From Flavobacteriales bacterium (lineage in GTDB: Bacteria; Bacteroidota; Bacteroidia; Flavobacteriales_F; PHOS-HE28), in NCBI GenBank assembly GCA_016788205.1, contig JAEUTA010000025.1:186001-250000 (forward strand): a DNA stretch of 64,000 nucleotides, in the 5' to 3' direction. Below the pieces are notes generated by a model. That model was not told the DNA's origin and made no database searches. It saw nothing but the letters and a program-made list of their open reading frames with translations. The position numbers and the translations under genes were made by a program. Every line of letters begins with the position of its first letter. The first letter of the stretch is position 1. Positions 55,365-62,798 of the stretch are shown piece by piece.

Positions 55365-55372
55365 CAAATATA
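55365..55372 (-). promoter_or_regulatory. Bacteroidota -7 element of tRNA-Pro
   Basis: TATATTTG on the minus strand, an exact TAnnTTTG match, 43 bases before the tRNA 5' end. It lies between the tRNA and the PhoB-type regulator stop, so the tRNA is probably transcribed separately. Confidence 0.55.
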
Positions 55373-55387
55373 GAATGAATGCGCAGG

Positions 55388-56086
55388 CTAGGCGTCGAAC
55401 TTGTAGCCGATGCCTTTGATGGTCTTGATGCGGTCGTCGCCGATCTTTTCACGCAGCTTGCGGATGTGCACGTCGATGGTGCGGTCGCCCACGAAGAGCT
55501 CATTACCCCAGATCTGGCTGTAGATCTCGTCACGCTTGAACACCTTACCGGGCTTGCCGATCAGGAGCACGAGTAGTTCGAATTCCTTCTTGGGGAGTTG
55601 GAGTTCCTGGTCGCCTACATAGACAAGCACTTTCTCCAGGTCCACCTTCACCCCGTTCGATTCCAGGATGCGGCCTTCGGGACGGTCGCCGCCGCTGCGC
55701 TTGAGCAGGGCCTTCACCTTGCTCACGAACACTTTGGGGCGTACGGGCTTGGTGATGTAGTCGTCGGCACCGGCATCGAAGCCTGCGATCTGCGAATAGT
55801 CCTCGTTGCGGGCGGTAAGGAAGGTGATGACCGTATTCTTGAACTCGGGCAACTGACGCAATTGCGTGCACACTTCAACGCCATCCATGCCGGGCATCAT
55901 GATGTCGAGCACGATCAGGTCCGGTCGACCGCTTTTTGCCGCTTTGAGGGCGTCTTTGCCATTGAGGGCGGTCTGCACCGCGTAGCCTTCGCGCTCCAGG
56001 TTGTAGCGGAGCAGTTCGACGATATCTGGTTCGTCGTCCACCAACAGTACCTTTTGCACCAGTGCTCCAGCCATGTGTTCGCTCAT
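55388..56086 (-). CDS. OmpR/PhoB-family response regulator
   Basis: This 232-residue regulator has a receiver domain with VDDEPDIVELL, phospho-acceptor Asp61 in LIVLDIMMPGMDG and Lys in DYITKPVRPKVF. The winged-helix DNA-binding domain has LPKKEFELLVLLIGKPGKVF and DRTIDVHIRKLREKIG with IKTIKGIGYKFD. No partner kinase is adjacent, so the pairing is unknown; a PhoB role would be a guess. A GACCTTTG -7-like element is at 56105-56098. It is separated from tRNA-Pro by its own promoter. Confidence 0.95.
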   Translation of the reverse strand: MSEHMAGALVQKVLLVDDEPDIVELLRYNLEREGYAVQTALNGKDALKAAKSGRPDLIVLDIMMPGMDGVEVCTQLRQLPEFKNTVITFLTARNEDYSQIAGFDAGADDYITKPVRPKVFVSKVKALLKRSGGDRPEGRILESNGVKVDLEKVLVYVGDQELQLPKKEFELLVLLIGKPGKVFKRDEIYSQIWGNELFVGDRTIDVHIRKLREKIGDDRIKTIKGIGYKFDA

Positions 56087-56201
56087 CGTTTCGGGGGCAA
56101 AGGTCCGGCTCCATTGGGCGAGCCGATGTTAAGGGTCGGTCAAATATAGGTTAAGGCCCGAGCGGGGTTCCGGGGGCCACATCACCCCGTAGGAAATGAA
56201 G

Positions 56202-56223
56202 AAAGCGACCCGAAGGCCGCCTT
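56202..56223 (-). terminator. Terminator with UUCG-type tetraloop after tRNA-Gly
   Basis: On the minus strand AAGGCGGCC, loop TTCG, GGTCGCTTT forms a 9-bp stem (with two G-U pairs) closed by a C(UUCG)G tetraloop, followed by a pyrimidine-rich stretch. It lies 7 bases beyond the tRNA 3' end. Confidence 0.7.
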
Positions 56224-56229
56224 CAAAAG

Positions 56230-56302
<73 letters not shown>

Positions 56303-56311
56303 AGAACGGTG

Positions 56312-56319
56312 CGAAAGTA
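56312..56319 (-). promoter_or_regulatory. -7-like promoter element of tRNA-Gly
   Basis: TACTTTCG on the minus strand, 10 bases before the tRNA 5' end. The identical octamer precedes tRNA-Ser. Confidence 0.5.
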
Positions 56320-56408
56320 GGTATGCGACGCTCTCCACATCGCATGGTTGACGCACATGTGTTCCTGCTCGAAAGGCCAGCACGGCACGGTACTAAGTTC
56401 GGCCCGCG

Positions 56409-57671
56409 ATGGCGAAAGGCAAGGCGAAACAGGTTGTCCGCGTGGCGGAGCTATTCGCTGGTGTGGGTGGTTTCCGGTTGGGTCTGGAGCGTGCTTCCGG
56501 AAAGGATGCGCGTTTCGAAGTGGTCTTCAGCAACCAATGGGAGCCGGCACGCCGCAAACAACATGCATCGGACGTTTATGTAGCGCGTTTCGGTGCGGAG
56601 CATCACAGCAATCAGGACATCGCCTCGGTAGCGGCCAAAGACATCGCCGATCACGACCTTCTCGTCGGTGGCTTCCCTTGTCAGGACTATTCAGTGGCCA
56701 GTACGCTGAAGAACAGTCATGGCTTACAGGGGAAGAAAGGTGTGCTGTGGTGGCAGATCCATCGCATCTTGAGCGAGAAGAAGCACAAACCATCTTACCT
56801 TCTTCTGGAGAATGTGGACCGCCTACTAGGTTCGCCCGTAGGTCAACGCGGCCGTGATCTGGCGGTGATGTTGCGTTCGCTGGATCAGCTGGGTTATGCC
56901 GTGGAGTGGCGCGTGATCAACGCAGCGGAATACGGTATGCCACAGCGCAGGCGCCGGGTGTTCCTCCTCGGTTACCACAAAAGCACGGGACGTTACAAGC
57001 ACCTTCGGAAGTCCATTCCAGTGGATTGGCTAACGGTGGACGGAACGCTGGCGCACGCTTTCCCTGCTGCGATGGGTGCGAGTGGCATGGTGCAGTTCAG
57101 CATCGCCAACGAACTGGATGAGCTGACGAAGACATTCGGGGAGCGCAAAGGGAGGTCGCCATTCAAGAACGCCGGCATCATGGTGGGTGGGGTGGTCTTC
57201 ACCGGTGCCGTGGATGCTTCTTTTCCCGGGGAGTCCGCCCGGCTTGGTGATCACCTTCAACCCAACGAGCAGGTACCCGCGGAGTATTTCATACTGCGCA
57301 AGGAAATGCCTGCATGGCGCTACCTCAAAGGCTCCAAGAGCGAGGCACGTTCCGCCGCGAACGGTCATAAGTATGCGTACTCTGAAGGTGCCATGGTATT
57401 CCCCGATCCGCTGGACCGTCCATCGCGTACCATCATCACCGGCGAAGGCGGTCGATCGGCATCGCGTTTCAAACATGTGGTAAGTACGGATGGCAAACGA
57501 TACCGCCGCTTGACACCCGTTGAATTGGAGCGCCTGAACATGTTCCCGGACGGACATACCGCAGGTGTGAGCGACACCTGGCGGGCTTTCTTCATGGGTA
57601 ATGCGCTGGTGGTGGGGGTGGTGGAGCGTATCGGCAAAGCGCTGGCGGCAGCCATCACCAAAGACGTGTAA
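56409..57671 (+). CDS. Solitary DNA cytosine-5 methyltransferase
   Basis: This 420-residue enzyme transfers a methyl group from SAM to cytosine in DNA. Motif I is AELFAGVGGFRLGL; motif IV is LVGGFPCQDYSVAS with catalytic Cys91; motif VI is LLLENVDRLL; motif VIII is MPQRRRRVFLLGY; and the end has FPDGHTAGVSDTWR and FMGNALVVGVVERIG (motif X). The target-recognition region lies between motifs VIII and IX (about residues 200-340); its sequence specificity cannot be read. No restriction endonuclease or Vsr gene is beside it, so it appears to be an orphan methyltransferase, possibly epigenetic or protective against phage. It begins 107 bases from tRNA-Gly. Confidence 0.93.
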   Translation: MAKGKAKQVVRVAELFAGVGGFRLGLERASGKDARFEVVFSNQWEPARRKQHASDVYVARFGAEHHSNQDIASVAAKDIADHDLLVGGFPCQDYSVASTLKNSHGLQGKKGVLWWQIHRILSEKKHKPSYLLLENVDRLLGSPVGQRGRDLAVMLRSLDQLGYAVEWRVINAAEYGMPQRRRRVFLLGYHKSTGRYKHLRKSIPVDWLTVDGTLAHAFPAAMGASGMVQFSIANELDELTKTFGERKGRSPFKNAGIMVGGVVFTGAVDASFPGESARLGDHLQPNEQVPAEYFILRKEMPAWRYLKGSKSEARSAANGHKYAYSEGAMVFPDPLDRPSRTIITGEGGRSASRFKHVVSTDGKRYRRLTPVELERLNMFPDGHTAGVSDTWRAFFMGNALVVGVVERIGKALAAAITKDV

Positions 57672-57734
57672 GGAACGGAGCGGTGCTGCGACATTCGGTC
57701 CGAACAAGACCGCAGGCGTATTGTTCAACCGGAT

Positions 57735-58409
57735 ATGATCAACATGAACCGCTGGATGACACTGCCCTCCATTGTACTTCCGTTGCTCGCCTCGGCTTTG
57801 ACCGGGTGTGCTGGCAAGGATGACAGGGCCGTTGAATTGGTAACGAACGAAGCGAAGATGAACACGACGAACACGGCAGGTTTGGATACGATCACCCTTG
57901 GAGCTGGCTGTTTCTGGTGCGTGGAAGCGGTATTCACCGAGCTGAAGGGCGTACAAAGTGTCACCAGTGGCTACATGGGTGGCCACGTGAAGGACCCGAC
58001 CTATCGGGAGGTATGCAACGGCACCACGGGACATGCTGAAGTGGCTCGACTCGTATATGACCCGAACGTGGTGAGCATGGACGAGATCCTCGAGGTATTC
58101 TGGCAGACACATGACCCCACCACGCTGAACCGCCAAGGTGCCGATGTGGGCACGCAGTACCGTTCGGCCATCTTCTATCATAGTGAAGGGCAACAACGCA
58201 TCGCCGAAGCTTACAAGAAGAAACTGGACGAGAGCGGCGCTTTTCGAGGTCCCATCGTTACCGAGATAGTTCCAGCTTCCACCTTTTACGTGGCAGAGGA
58301 CTACCACCAGGATTACTACGCCCTCAATGGGGAACAAGGCTATTGCCAGATGGTTATCCGTCCGAAGCTGGACAAGTTCCGCAAGGTGTTCGCGAACAAG
58401 CTGAAATGA
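57735..58409 (+). CDS. msrA: Peptide-methionine (S)-S-oxide reductase, probable lipoprotein
   Basis: This 224-residue repair enzyme reduces methionine S-sulfoxide in proteins. The signature GAGCFWCVEAVF has nucleophile Cys59; typical MsrA blocks follow (GYMGGHVKDPTYREVC, GHAEVARLVYDP, FWQTHDPTTLNRQGADVGTQYRS). The N-terminus is a lipoprotein signal (PLLASALTGCAGK, lipidated Cys25), so it would act on envelope proteins rather than in the cytoplasm. An ATG at 57744 could also be used. The MsrB partner is not in the window. Confidence 0.93.
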   Translation: MINMNRWMTLPSIVLPLLASALTGCAGKDDRAVELVTNEAKMNTTNTAGLDTITLGAGCFWCVEAVFTELKGVQSVTSGYMGGHVKDPTYREVCNGTTGHAEVARLVYDPNVVSMDEILEVFWQTHDPTTLNRQGADVGTQYRSAIFYHSEGQQRIAEAYKKKLDESGAFRGPIVTEIVPASTFYVAEDYHQDYYALNGEQGYCQMVIRPKLDKFRKVFANKLK

Positions 58410-58475
58410 GTTGTCTTGGAGTGACATCGGTCCCTGAACAATGACGATCGTCACTGAACGGAGTTCCGCTGGAGG

Positions 58476-58483
58476 TACTTTTG
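58476..58483 (+). promoter_or_regulatory. Bacteroidota -7 element before the DUF983 gene
   Basis: TACTTTTG, an exact TAnnTTTG match, 7 bases before the ATG. The transcript would have almost no leader. Confidence 0.55.
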
Positions 58484-58490
58484 CGAGATC

Positions 58491-58901
58491 ATGAAAAAGG
58501 GCACCAAACTGTACAGTATCGTCAACCGTAAGTGCCCTCATTGTCACGAAGGCGAATTCATGGTGAGCCGCAACCCGTATGATCTGCGGCACACCGGGGA
58601 TCTGAAGGAACGGTGCTCCGTGTGTCACCGGAAATTCGAACCGGAGCCTGGTTTCTACTACGGCGGCATGTATGTTTCCTACGGACTGGCCGTTGCACAG
58701 TCGGTAGCGATCTATGTGGCCATTGACGTGCTGTTCCCCAGCACTACGCCGACGACGAAGCTCTTCTGGGTACTTGGCGCCCTGGTGGTGCTGGCCCCGG
58801 TCGTCTACGCTTGGTCGAAGATCCTTTGGGCCAATTTGTTCGTGCCCTACAAAGGAGTTGCCTTACTTCCGGGAGAAGACGTGAAGTGGGTGGCCCGCTG
58901 A
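58491..58901 (+). CDS. DUF983 family membrane protein
   Basis: This 136-residue protein has two Cys pairs in the N-terminal cytoplasmic part (KCPHCHEGEF and CSVCHRKF), a conserved FEPEPGFYYGGMYVSYGL segment, and two membrane helices (LAVAQSVAIYVAIDVLF and LGALVVLAPVVYAWSKILWA). DUF983 function is unknown; a metal-binding membrane role is plausible. A promoter element ends 7 bases upstream. Confidence 0.9.
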   Translation: MKKGTKLYSIVNRKCPHCHEGEFMVSRNPYDLRHTGDLKERCSVCHRKFEPEPGFYYGGMYVSYGLAVAQSVAIYVAIDVLFPSTTPTTKLFWVLGALVVLAPVVYAWSKILWANLFVPYKGVALLPGEDVKWVAR

Positions 58902-58911
58902 GGGCGTTCCC

Positions 58912-59643
58912 CTAATTCCCCGGGAGCAGTTGGGAGGGGTCCATCCCTTGCTGATCATCGGCCAGCCCGCTTTGGTGTGAGGCGAATATGAAAGCCTGGT
59001 GCGGGATCTTGGCAGAATAGGTGCCAACATCCGTGTAACCGGCCAGTCCGATGTCGTCCATCACCCGCTCCGATGAGATACGATCGGTCATCGGTGGCCC
59101 CATGGGTGTTTCCGTGTTCAGCCATTCAAGAATGAACAGGGGCTTGGGCATCTTCGTGCCTTCATACACCCTGGTCAGGTAAGCCTTCTTGTCCGGGATG
59201 CGCGTGTAGGCGTGAACCAAGAGGCAGGCATCCACCTCGTCCTTCACCAGTCCGGGGTCGTTCGGTGTGGCCAGTCTGGTGCGCAATCGATCGTCACCCA
59301 GCTTCATCTCCTTCTTCCGTGCTTCGATGGCCGCCAATTCCGCAGGGTCATCGCTGATGGCGATCACATTGGCACCCACCTCGATGAGCTTGAACGTGAA
59401 ATAGCCGTCCCCGGCTGCGAGATCCGCGATGGTGCGGTCGCGCAGGTCGTTCCCCATCAACAGGAACACTTCTTGCGGCTTTTGCCAGCTATCGCGCTCG
59501 GCCGTTTCGGGTGCCCTGAACGTTGATGGAGTGCTGGCCTCCGGCGTGGGGGCGATGCGAGTATCCGGTACTTCGGTGGAAGGCGTTCCCGAAGAACAGG
59601 CCGCGAAAAGAAGCACGGCGAAGTAGAGAGGCGTAAGGCGCAT
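58912..59643 (-). CDS. Lipoprotein with a SAM-dependent methyltransferase fold
   Basis: This 243-residue protein begins with a lipoprotein signal (PLYFAVLLFAACSS). The methyltransferase core has the SAM-binding motif I (IADLAAGDGYFTFKL), then VIAISDDPAELAAIE, and a C-terminal strand region ending QAFIFASH. A SAM-dependent methyltransferase anchored outside the cytoplasm is odd, because SAM is not normally there. The fold may have been reused, or the signal may be uncleaved. A longer upstream frame overlaps the marR gene on the other strand. An exact -7 element (TACTTTTG) lies 18 bases upstream; the marR promoter is on the other side. Confidence 0.82.
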   Translation of the reverse strand: MRLTPLYFAVLLFAACSSGTPSTEVPDTRIAPTPEASTPSTFRAPETAERDSWQKPQEVFLLMGNDLRDRTIADLAAGDGYFTFKLIEVGANVIAISDDPAELAAIEARKKEMKLGDDRLRTRLATPNDPGLVKDEVDACLLVHAYTRIPDKKAYLTRVYEGTKMPKPLFILEWLNTETPMGPPMTDRISSERVMDDIGLAGYTDVGTYSAKIPHQAFIFASHQSGLADDQQGMDPSQLLPGN

Positions 59644-59660
59644 GGCTCGATTCAATGCGC

Positions 59661-59668
59661 CAAAAGTA
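59661..59668 (-). promoter_or_regulatory. Bacteroidota -7 element before the methyltransferase lipoprotein
   Basis: TACTTTTG on the minus strand, exact TAnnTTTG match, 18 bases upstream of the ATG at 59643. Confidence 0.6.
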
Positions 59669-59693
59669 CCGAGAACGGGAAGCGTATGAACAG

Positions 59694-59709
59694 CATGGAA
59701 TTTTCCATG
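59694..59709. promoter_or_regulatory. Palindromic operator candidate between divergent promoters
   Basis: CATGGAA, TT, TTCCATG: a 7-bp inverted repeat with 2-base spacer. It lies between the methyltransferase promoter (59661-59668) and the marR -7 element (59725-59732), covering where the marR -33 region is expected. This is a typical MarR-family site position. Confidence 0.55.
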
Positions 59710-59724
59710 GCGAATATTGCGCTT

Positions 59725-59732
59725 TACCTTTG
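59725..59732 (+). promoter_or_regulatory. Bacteroidota -7 element of the marR operon
   Basis: TACCTTTG, an exact TAnnTTTG match, 20 bases before the marR ATG. Confidence 0.65.
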
Positions 59733-59752
59733 CGCCGGAATCAGGCCGAACC

Positions 59753-60202
59753 ATGCCGAAGATCGACGAAGAGCTGAAGAGCCGTTTCGAGAGCGAACAA
59801 CACAAAGCGATGCTGAACGTGATGTTCACGGCGGGTTGGTTCCGTACGCAGCAGGTTGAGCTCTTCAAGCCGTTCGGGATAAGCCCGCAGCAATACAACA
59901 TCCTACGCATCCTGCGCGGTGCCAGGGATCGCATCAACATGCACTGCGTGAAGGAGCGCATGATCGACCGGGCGCCGAACGCAACGCGCCTCACCGACAA
60001 GTTGATCGCGAAAGGCCTTGTGGAGCGCGAGCGATGCGAAGACGATCGCAGGGTGGTGTACGTCCGCATCAGTAAGAAAGGCTTGGATATTCTGGACCAG
60101 ATCGACGAGCGCAACAGAGCTACCGGAAATGGTGCCACCGAACGCCTCAGCCTTAAAGAGGCCAGTGAACTGAACCGTCTGCTCGACGCCTGGCGCGGAT
60201 GA
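59753..60202 (+). CDS. MarR-family transcriptional regulator
   Basis: This 149-residue repressor-type protein has a winged helix with ELFKPFGISPQQYNILRILRG, ERMIDRAPNATRLTDKLIAK and the wing ERERCEDDRRVVYVRISKKG. The start at 59753 (MPKIDEELKS) is used because it sits 20 bases after a -7 element and excludes a longer non-conserved leader. It heads an operon with YceI and a nitroreductase. A palindrome next to its promoter is the probable autoregulatory site. The inducer is unknown. Confidence 0.92.
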   Translation: MPKIDEELKSRFESEQHKAMLNVMFTAGWFRTQQVELFKPFGISPQQYNILRILRGARDRINMHCVKERMIDRAPNATRLTDKLIAKGLVERERCEDDRRVVYVRISKKGLDILDQIDERNRATGNGATERLSLKEASELNRLLDAWRG

Positions 60203-60243
60203 ACGGACCGAACCTGTTGGATCGACCGCAACGACTACATTCA

Positions 60244-60828
60244 ATGAAAAGCATCATTCTCAGCCTCTGCCTCTTCTCAACGACCCTCATGAGCGCGCAG
60301 TCCACCATCGATCCTGCGGCGAGCAAGGTGATGTGGACGGCTACAAAGGTGACCGGAGATCATACTGGTAGCGTTCCTGTGAAAAGTGGGACCATCACCG
60401 CCACGAACGGCATCTTGACGGCCGCCGAAGTGGTCATCGATATGACGGGAGTTACCTGCCTGGACATCGACAACGAGGGGGCCAACGCCAAGTTCGTAGC
60501 GCATTTGAAAGGGGGCGACTTCTTCGATGTGGAAAAGCACGCAACGGCCACCTTCGTGACCAAGAGCATCGAGCCCATTCCCAATGCTGCTCCAGGAAAG
60601 CCGAATTATAAAGTGACCGGGGACCTCACGATCAAAGGCATCACCAAGCCGAACACGTTCAATTGCCTGTTCTGGATGGACAACGGCACAGCGCGCGCTG
60701 CGGCCAGCCTCACGTTCGACCGCACGCAGTACGAGATCAAGTACCGTTCCGGCACCTTCATCCCGGATCTTGGTGACAAGGTCATCGCTGATGAGGTCTC
60801 ACTCACTTTCGATGTGAGCGCGAAATGA
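60244..60828 (+). CDS. YceI-family exported protein
   Basis: This 194-residue periplasmic protein has a signal peptide (SIILSLCLFSTTLMSAQ). A lipocalin-like YceI barrel follows: DPAASKVMWTATKVTGDHTG, GTITATNGILTAAEVVIDM, HLKGGDFFDVEKHATATF and YKVTGDLTIKGITKPNTF. Such proteins bind isoprenoid or amphiphilic lipids. It lies 41 bases after the MarR gene and overlaps the nitroreductase gene by 4 bases, so the three are probably co-regulated. Confidence 0.93.
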   Translation: MKSIILSLCLFSTTLMSAQSTIDPAASKVMWTATKVTGDHTGSVPVKSGTITATNGILTAAEVVIDMTGVTCLDIDNEGANAKFVAHLKGGDFFDVEKHATATFVTKSIEPIPNAAPGKPNYKVTGDLTIKGITKPNTFNCLFWMDNGTARAAASLTFDRTQYEIKYRSGTFIPDLGDKVIADEVSLTFDVSAK

Positions 60829-61412
60829 GCGAAGAGCGCCCCCGGCGGAGCGAACTTCCCCTGCATCCGGTTCTCAATGCGCGGTACAGCCCGCGTGCGT
60901 TCAGCGAACGGGATGTCACCGATGCTGAATTGAACCTCGTTCTGGAGGCCGCCCGTTGGGCCCCCAGCAGTATGAACGAGCAGCCGTGGCGTTTTCTGGT
61001 CACGCGCCGTGGATCCACAGGCCATGCCGAACTGCTCGCTTCGTTGAACCCGAGCAACCGCATTTGGGCGGACAAGGCCCCCGTGTTGATCCTGAACCTG
61101 GCGAAGCGCACGCTGAGCCGGAATGGGATGGAGAATTTCCATGCCCGGCATGACCTCGGGCTTGCCACGGCACAACTCACCGCACAAGCCACCGCGCTAG
61201 GCATGGGCTTGCACATCCTTGGCGGCTTCCAGGCGGATGCTGCACGGGAAGCGTTCAACATCCCGGTGGACTTCGATCTGGTGAGCGTGATCGTGCTCGG
61301 CTTTCCTGGTGATGCACAACAGCTTCCCGAGAACCTTATCCAGCGCGAGCTTCAGCAAAGTCCGCGTCGCCCGCTGAACGAACTCGTGTTCTTCGGCGAA
61401 TTCAAAGGCTGA
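60825..61412 (+). CDS. Nitroreductase-family flavoprotein
   Basis: This 195-residue enzyme has the family start HPVLNARYSPRAFSERDV, AARWAPSSMNEQPWRFLV and the FMN-binding LGLATAQLTAQATALGMG. It probably reduces nitroaromatics, quinones or similar compounds with NAD(P)H. Its ATG overlaps the YceI stop by 4 bases. A MarR-YceI-nitroreductase operon suggests response to a membrane-active or redox-active compound. Confidence 0.92.
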   Translation: MSEERPRRSELPLHPVLNARYSPRAFSERDVTDAELNLVLEAARWAPSSMNEQPWRFLVTRRGSTGHAELLASLNPSNRIWADKAPVLILNLAKRTLSRNGMENFHARHDLGLATAQLTAQATALGMGLHILGGFQADAAREAFNIPVDFDLVSVIVLGFPGDAQQLPENLIQRELQQSPRRPLNELVFFGEFKG

Positions 61413-61414
61413 TC

Positions 61415-62713
61415 CTATTCCTGCGGGATGGATCGTTCCCACAACAGATCACCGGTGCTATCGAACACGCGAATGAGCATCGTTCGTGCGCCTTTTGCAC
61501 CGGCGAATTCCAGCGTGCTGAAATTGCGCTGGTCCACCACGGTGCCTTCAACCCGAAGATCGTTGGTCTCCTTCGGCGCGTAAGGCCCTGCGGTGATCGG
61601 CGAAGTGGTCAGGTCGTAGATGGTGCGCCCGTCCTTCAACTTCAAAGCGCTCAGTTCAGTGAAGTGACGATCACCCGTAAGGAAGACCACACCACGGATA
61701 CCTTCCTCTTCGATGCGGCGGAGAAGCTCGGCTCGCTCCTTCGGGACCGTGCTGTGTATCTCGTACACTGCGCCGGTATTGAGGAATTGGGTGCCCAAGG
61801 CCACGAGCTTGAACGAAGCATCGCTGTACTTCAACGCACGCACCAACCAGTCCAGCTGCGCCTCTCCCAGAATGGCGGGTTCGCTGGTCTTCGCGTCACC
61901 CGGCACGCGGAACGTGCGGTCATCCAGAAGGAAGAGGTCAGCGTCATAATAGCTGAACATGGTCGTGTTCCCTTCCACGCCGGGTACACCGTTGGTGGGG
62001 TTGGGCCAGAACATGTCAAAGACTTCCCGGGCCATGGCAGCGCCAACGAAGGATGCATCACCGTCGTTGGGACCGAAGTCGTGGTCATCCCATATGGCCG
62101 CATGGCTCGTGGAACGCAGCAAGCGTTGCAACTCCGGTGTTGAGCGGGTGTGCGTGTAACGATGCAGGAAACCGCTACGACTGCCCCAATCCGGTTCGCG
62201 CAGGTAAATATTGTCGCCAAGCCAAAGCATGATATCCGGTCGCTGTACCGCGATCGCATCGAAGATCTCGTACCCACCGCCATAAGAGCGGCCCGGCCGG
62301 TCGTAGGCCGTTTCGTTGACATAAGTGCAGCTGCCGAGTGCCAGTTTGAAGGGTGGGGGATCGGTGCGGAACTTCCAGAGTGACTGGGTCTTGAAGGAGA
62401 GCGTATCAGGCAACGAGACTTTCGCGCCGTCCACGCTCACCGTATAGCGGTATTCCGTGGCAGGCTGGAGCGGCCCCAGGCGGAAGTCCAAGGAATGCGC
62501 GCGATCGGCGGAGGAGCGCTGGGGCTCAGTGGTAACGGCCCGCTTGGGTTCGTTCACAGGCCAGTACGTTAGCCAGGCCGAGCATCCCTCATGGCACTGC
62601 ATCCAGATGGTGATCTCCATAAGGTCCGGCGGCCCGGCCATGGGCCCGTTGATCAGGGGTTGGGCAGCCAGAGGGCCGGCCAGGCAAAGTGCGAAGGGGA
62701 GAAGCCGTGACAT
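61415..62713 (-). CDS. PhoD-like metallophosphatase, exported
   Basis: This 432-residue protein has a signal peptide (LLPFALCLAGPLAAQ). An N-terminal fibronectin-like domain is followed by the PhoD-like phosphatase core: LALGSCTYVNETAYD, MLWLGDNIYLRE, AAIWDDHDFGPND (metal ligands), DRTFRVPGDAKT and VFLTGDRHFTELSALK. It is probably a phosphodiesterase or phosphatase in the periplasm. The ATG at 62713 is preceded by a CATCTTTG element 4 bases upstream, again implying a nearly leaderless message. It converges on the nitroreductase gene, 2 bases between the stops. Confidence 0.92.
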   Translation of the reverse strand: MSRLLPFALCLAGPLAAQPLINGPMAGPPDLMEITIWMQCHEGCSAWLTYWPVNEPKRAVTTEPQRSSADRAHSLDFRLGPLQPATEYRYTVSVDGAKVSLPDTLSFKTQSLWKFRTDPPPFKLALGSCTYVNETAYDRPGRSYGGGYEIFDAIAVQRPDIMLWLGDNIYLREPDWGSRSGFLHRYTHTRSTPELQRLLRSTSHAAIWDDHDFGPNDGDASFVGAAMAREVFDMFWPNPTNGVPGVEGNTTMFSYYDADLFLLDDRTFRVPGDAKTSEPAILGEAQLDWLVRALKYSDASFKLVALGTQFLNTGAVYEIHSTVPKERAELLRRIEEEGIRGVVFLTGDRHFTELSALKLKDGRTIYDLTTSPITAGPYAPKETNDLRVEGTVVDQRNFSTLEFAGAKGARTMLIRVFDSTGDLLWERSIPQE

Positions 62714-62765
62714 GTCGCAAAGATGATCGGGACTTCGGTCAAGGTCGATCATCCCACTGTTAAGA

Positions 62766-62773
62766 TACATTTG
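62766..62773 (+). promoter_or_regulatory. Bacteroidota -7 element before the sterol desaturase gene
   Basis: TACATTTG, an exact TAnnTTTG match, 25 bases before the ATG at 62799. Confidence 0.6.
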
Positions 62774-62798
62774 CGATCCTTTTAACGGACCGCGCATC

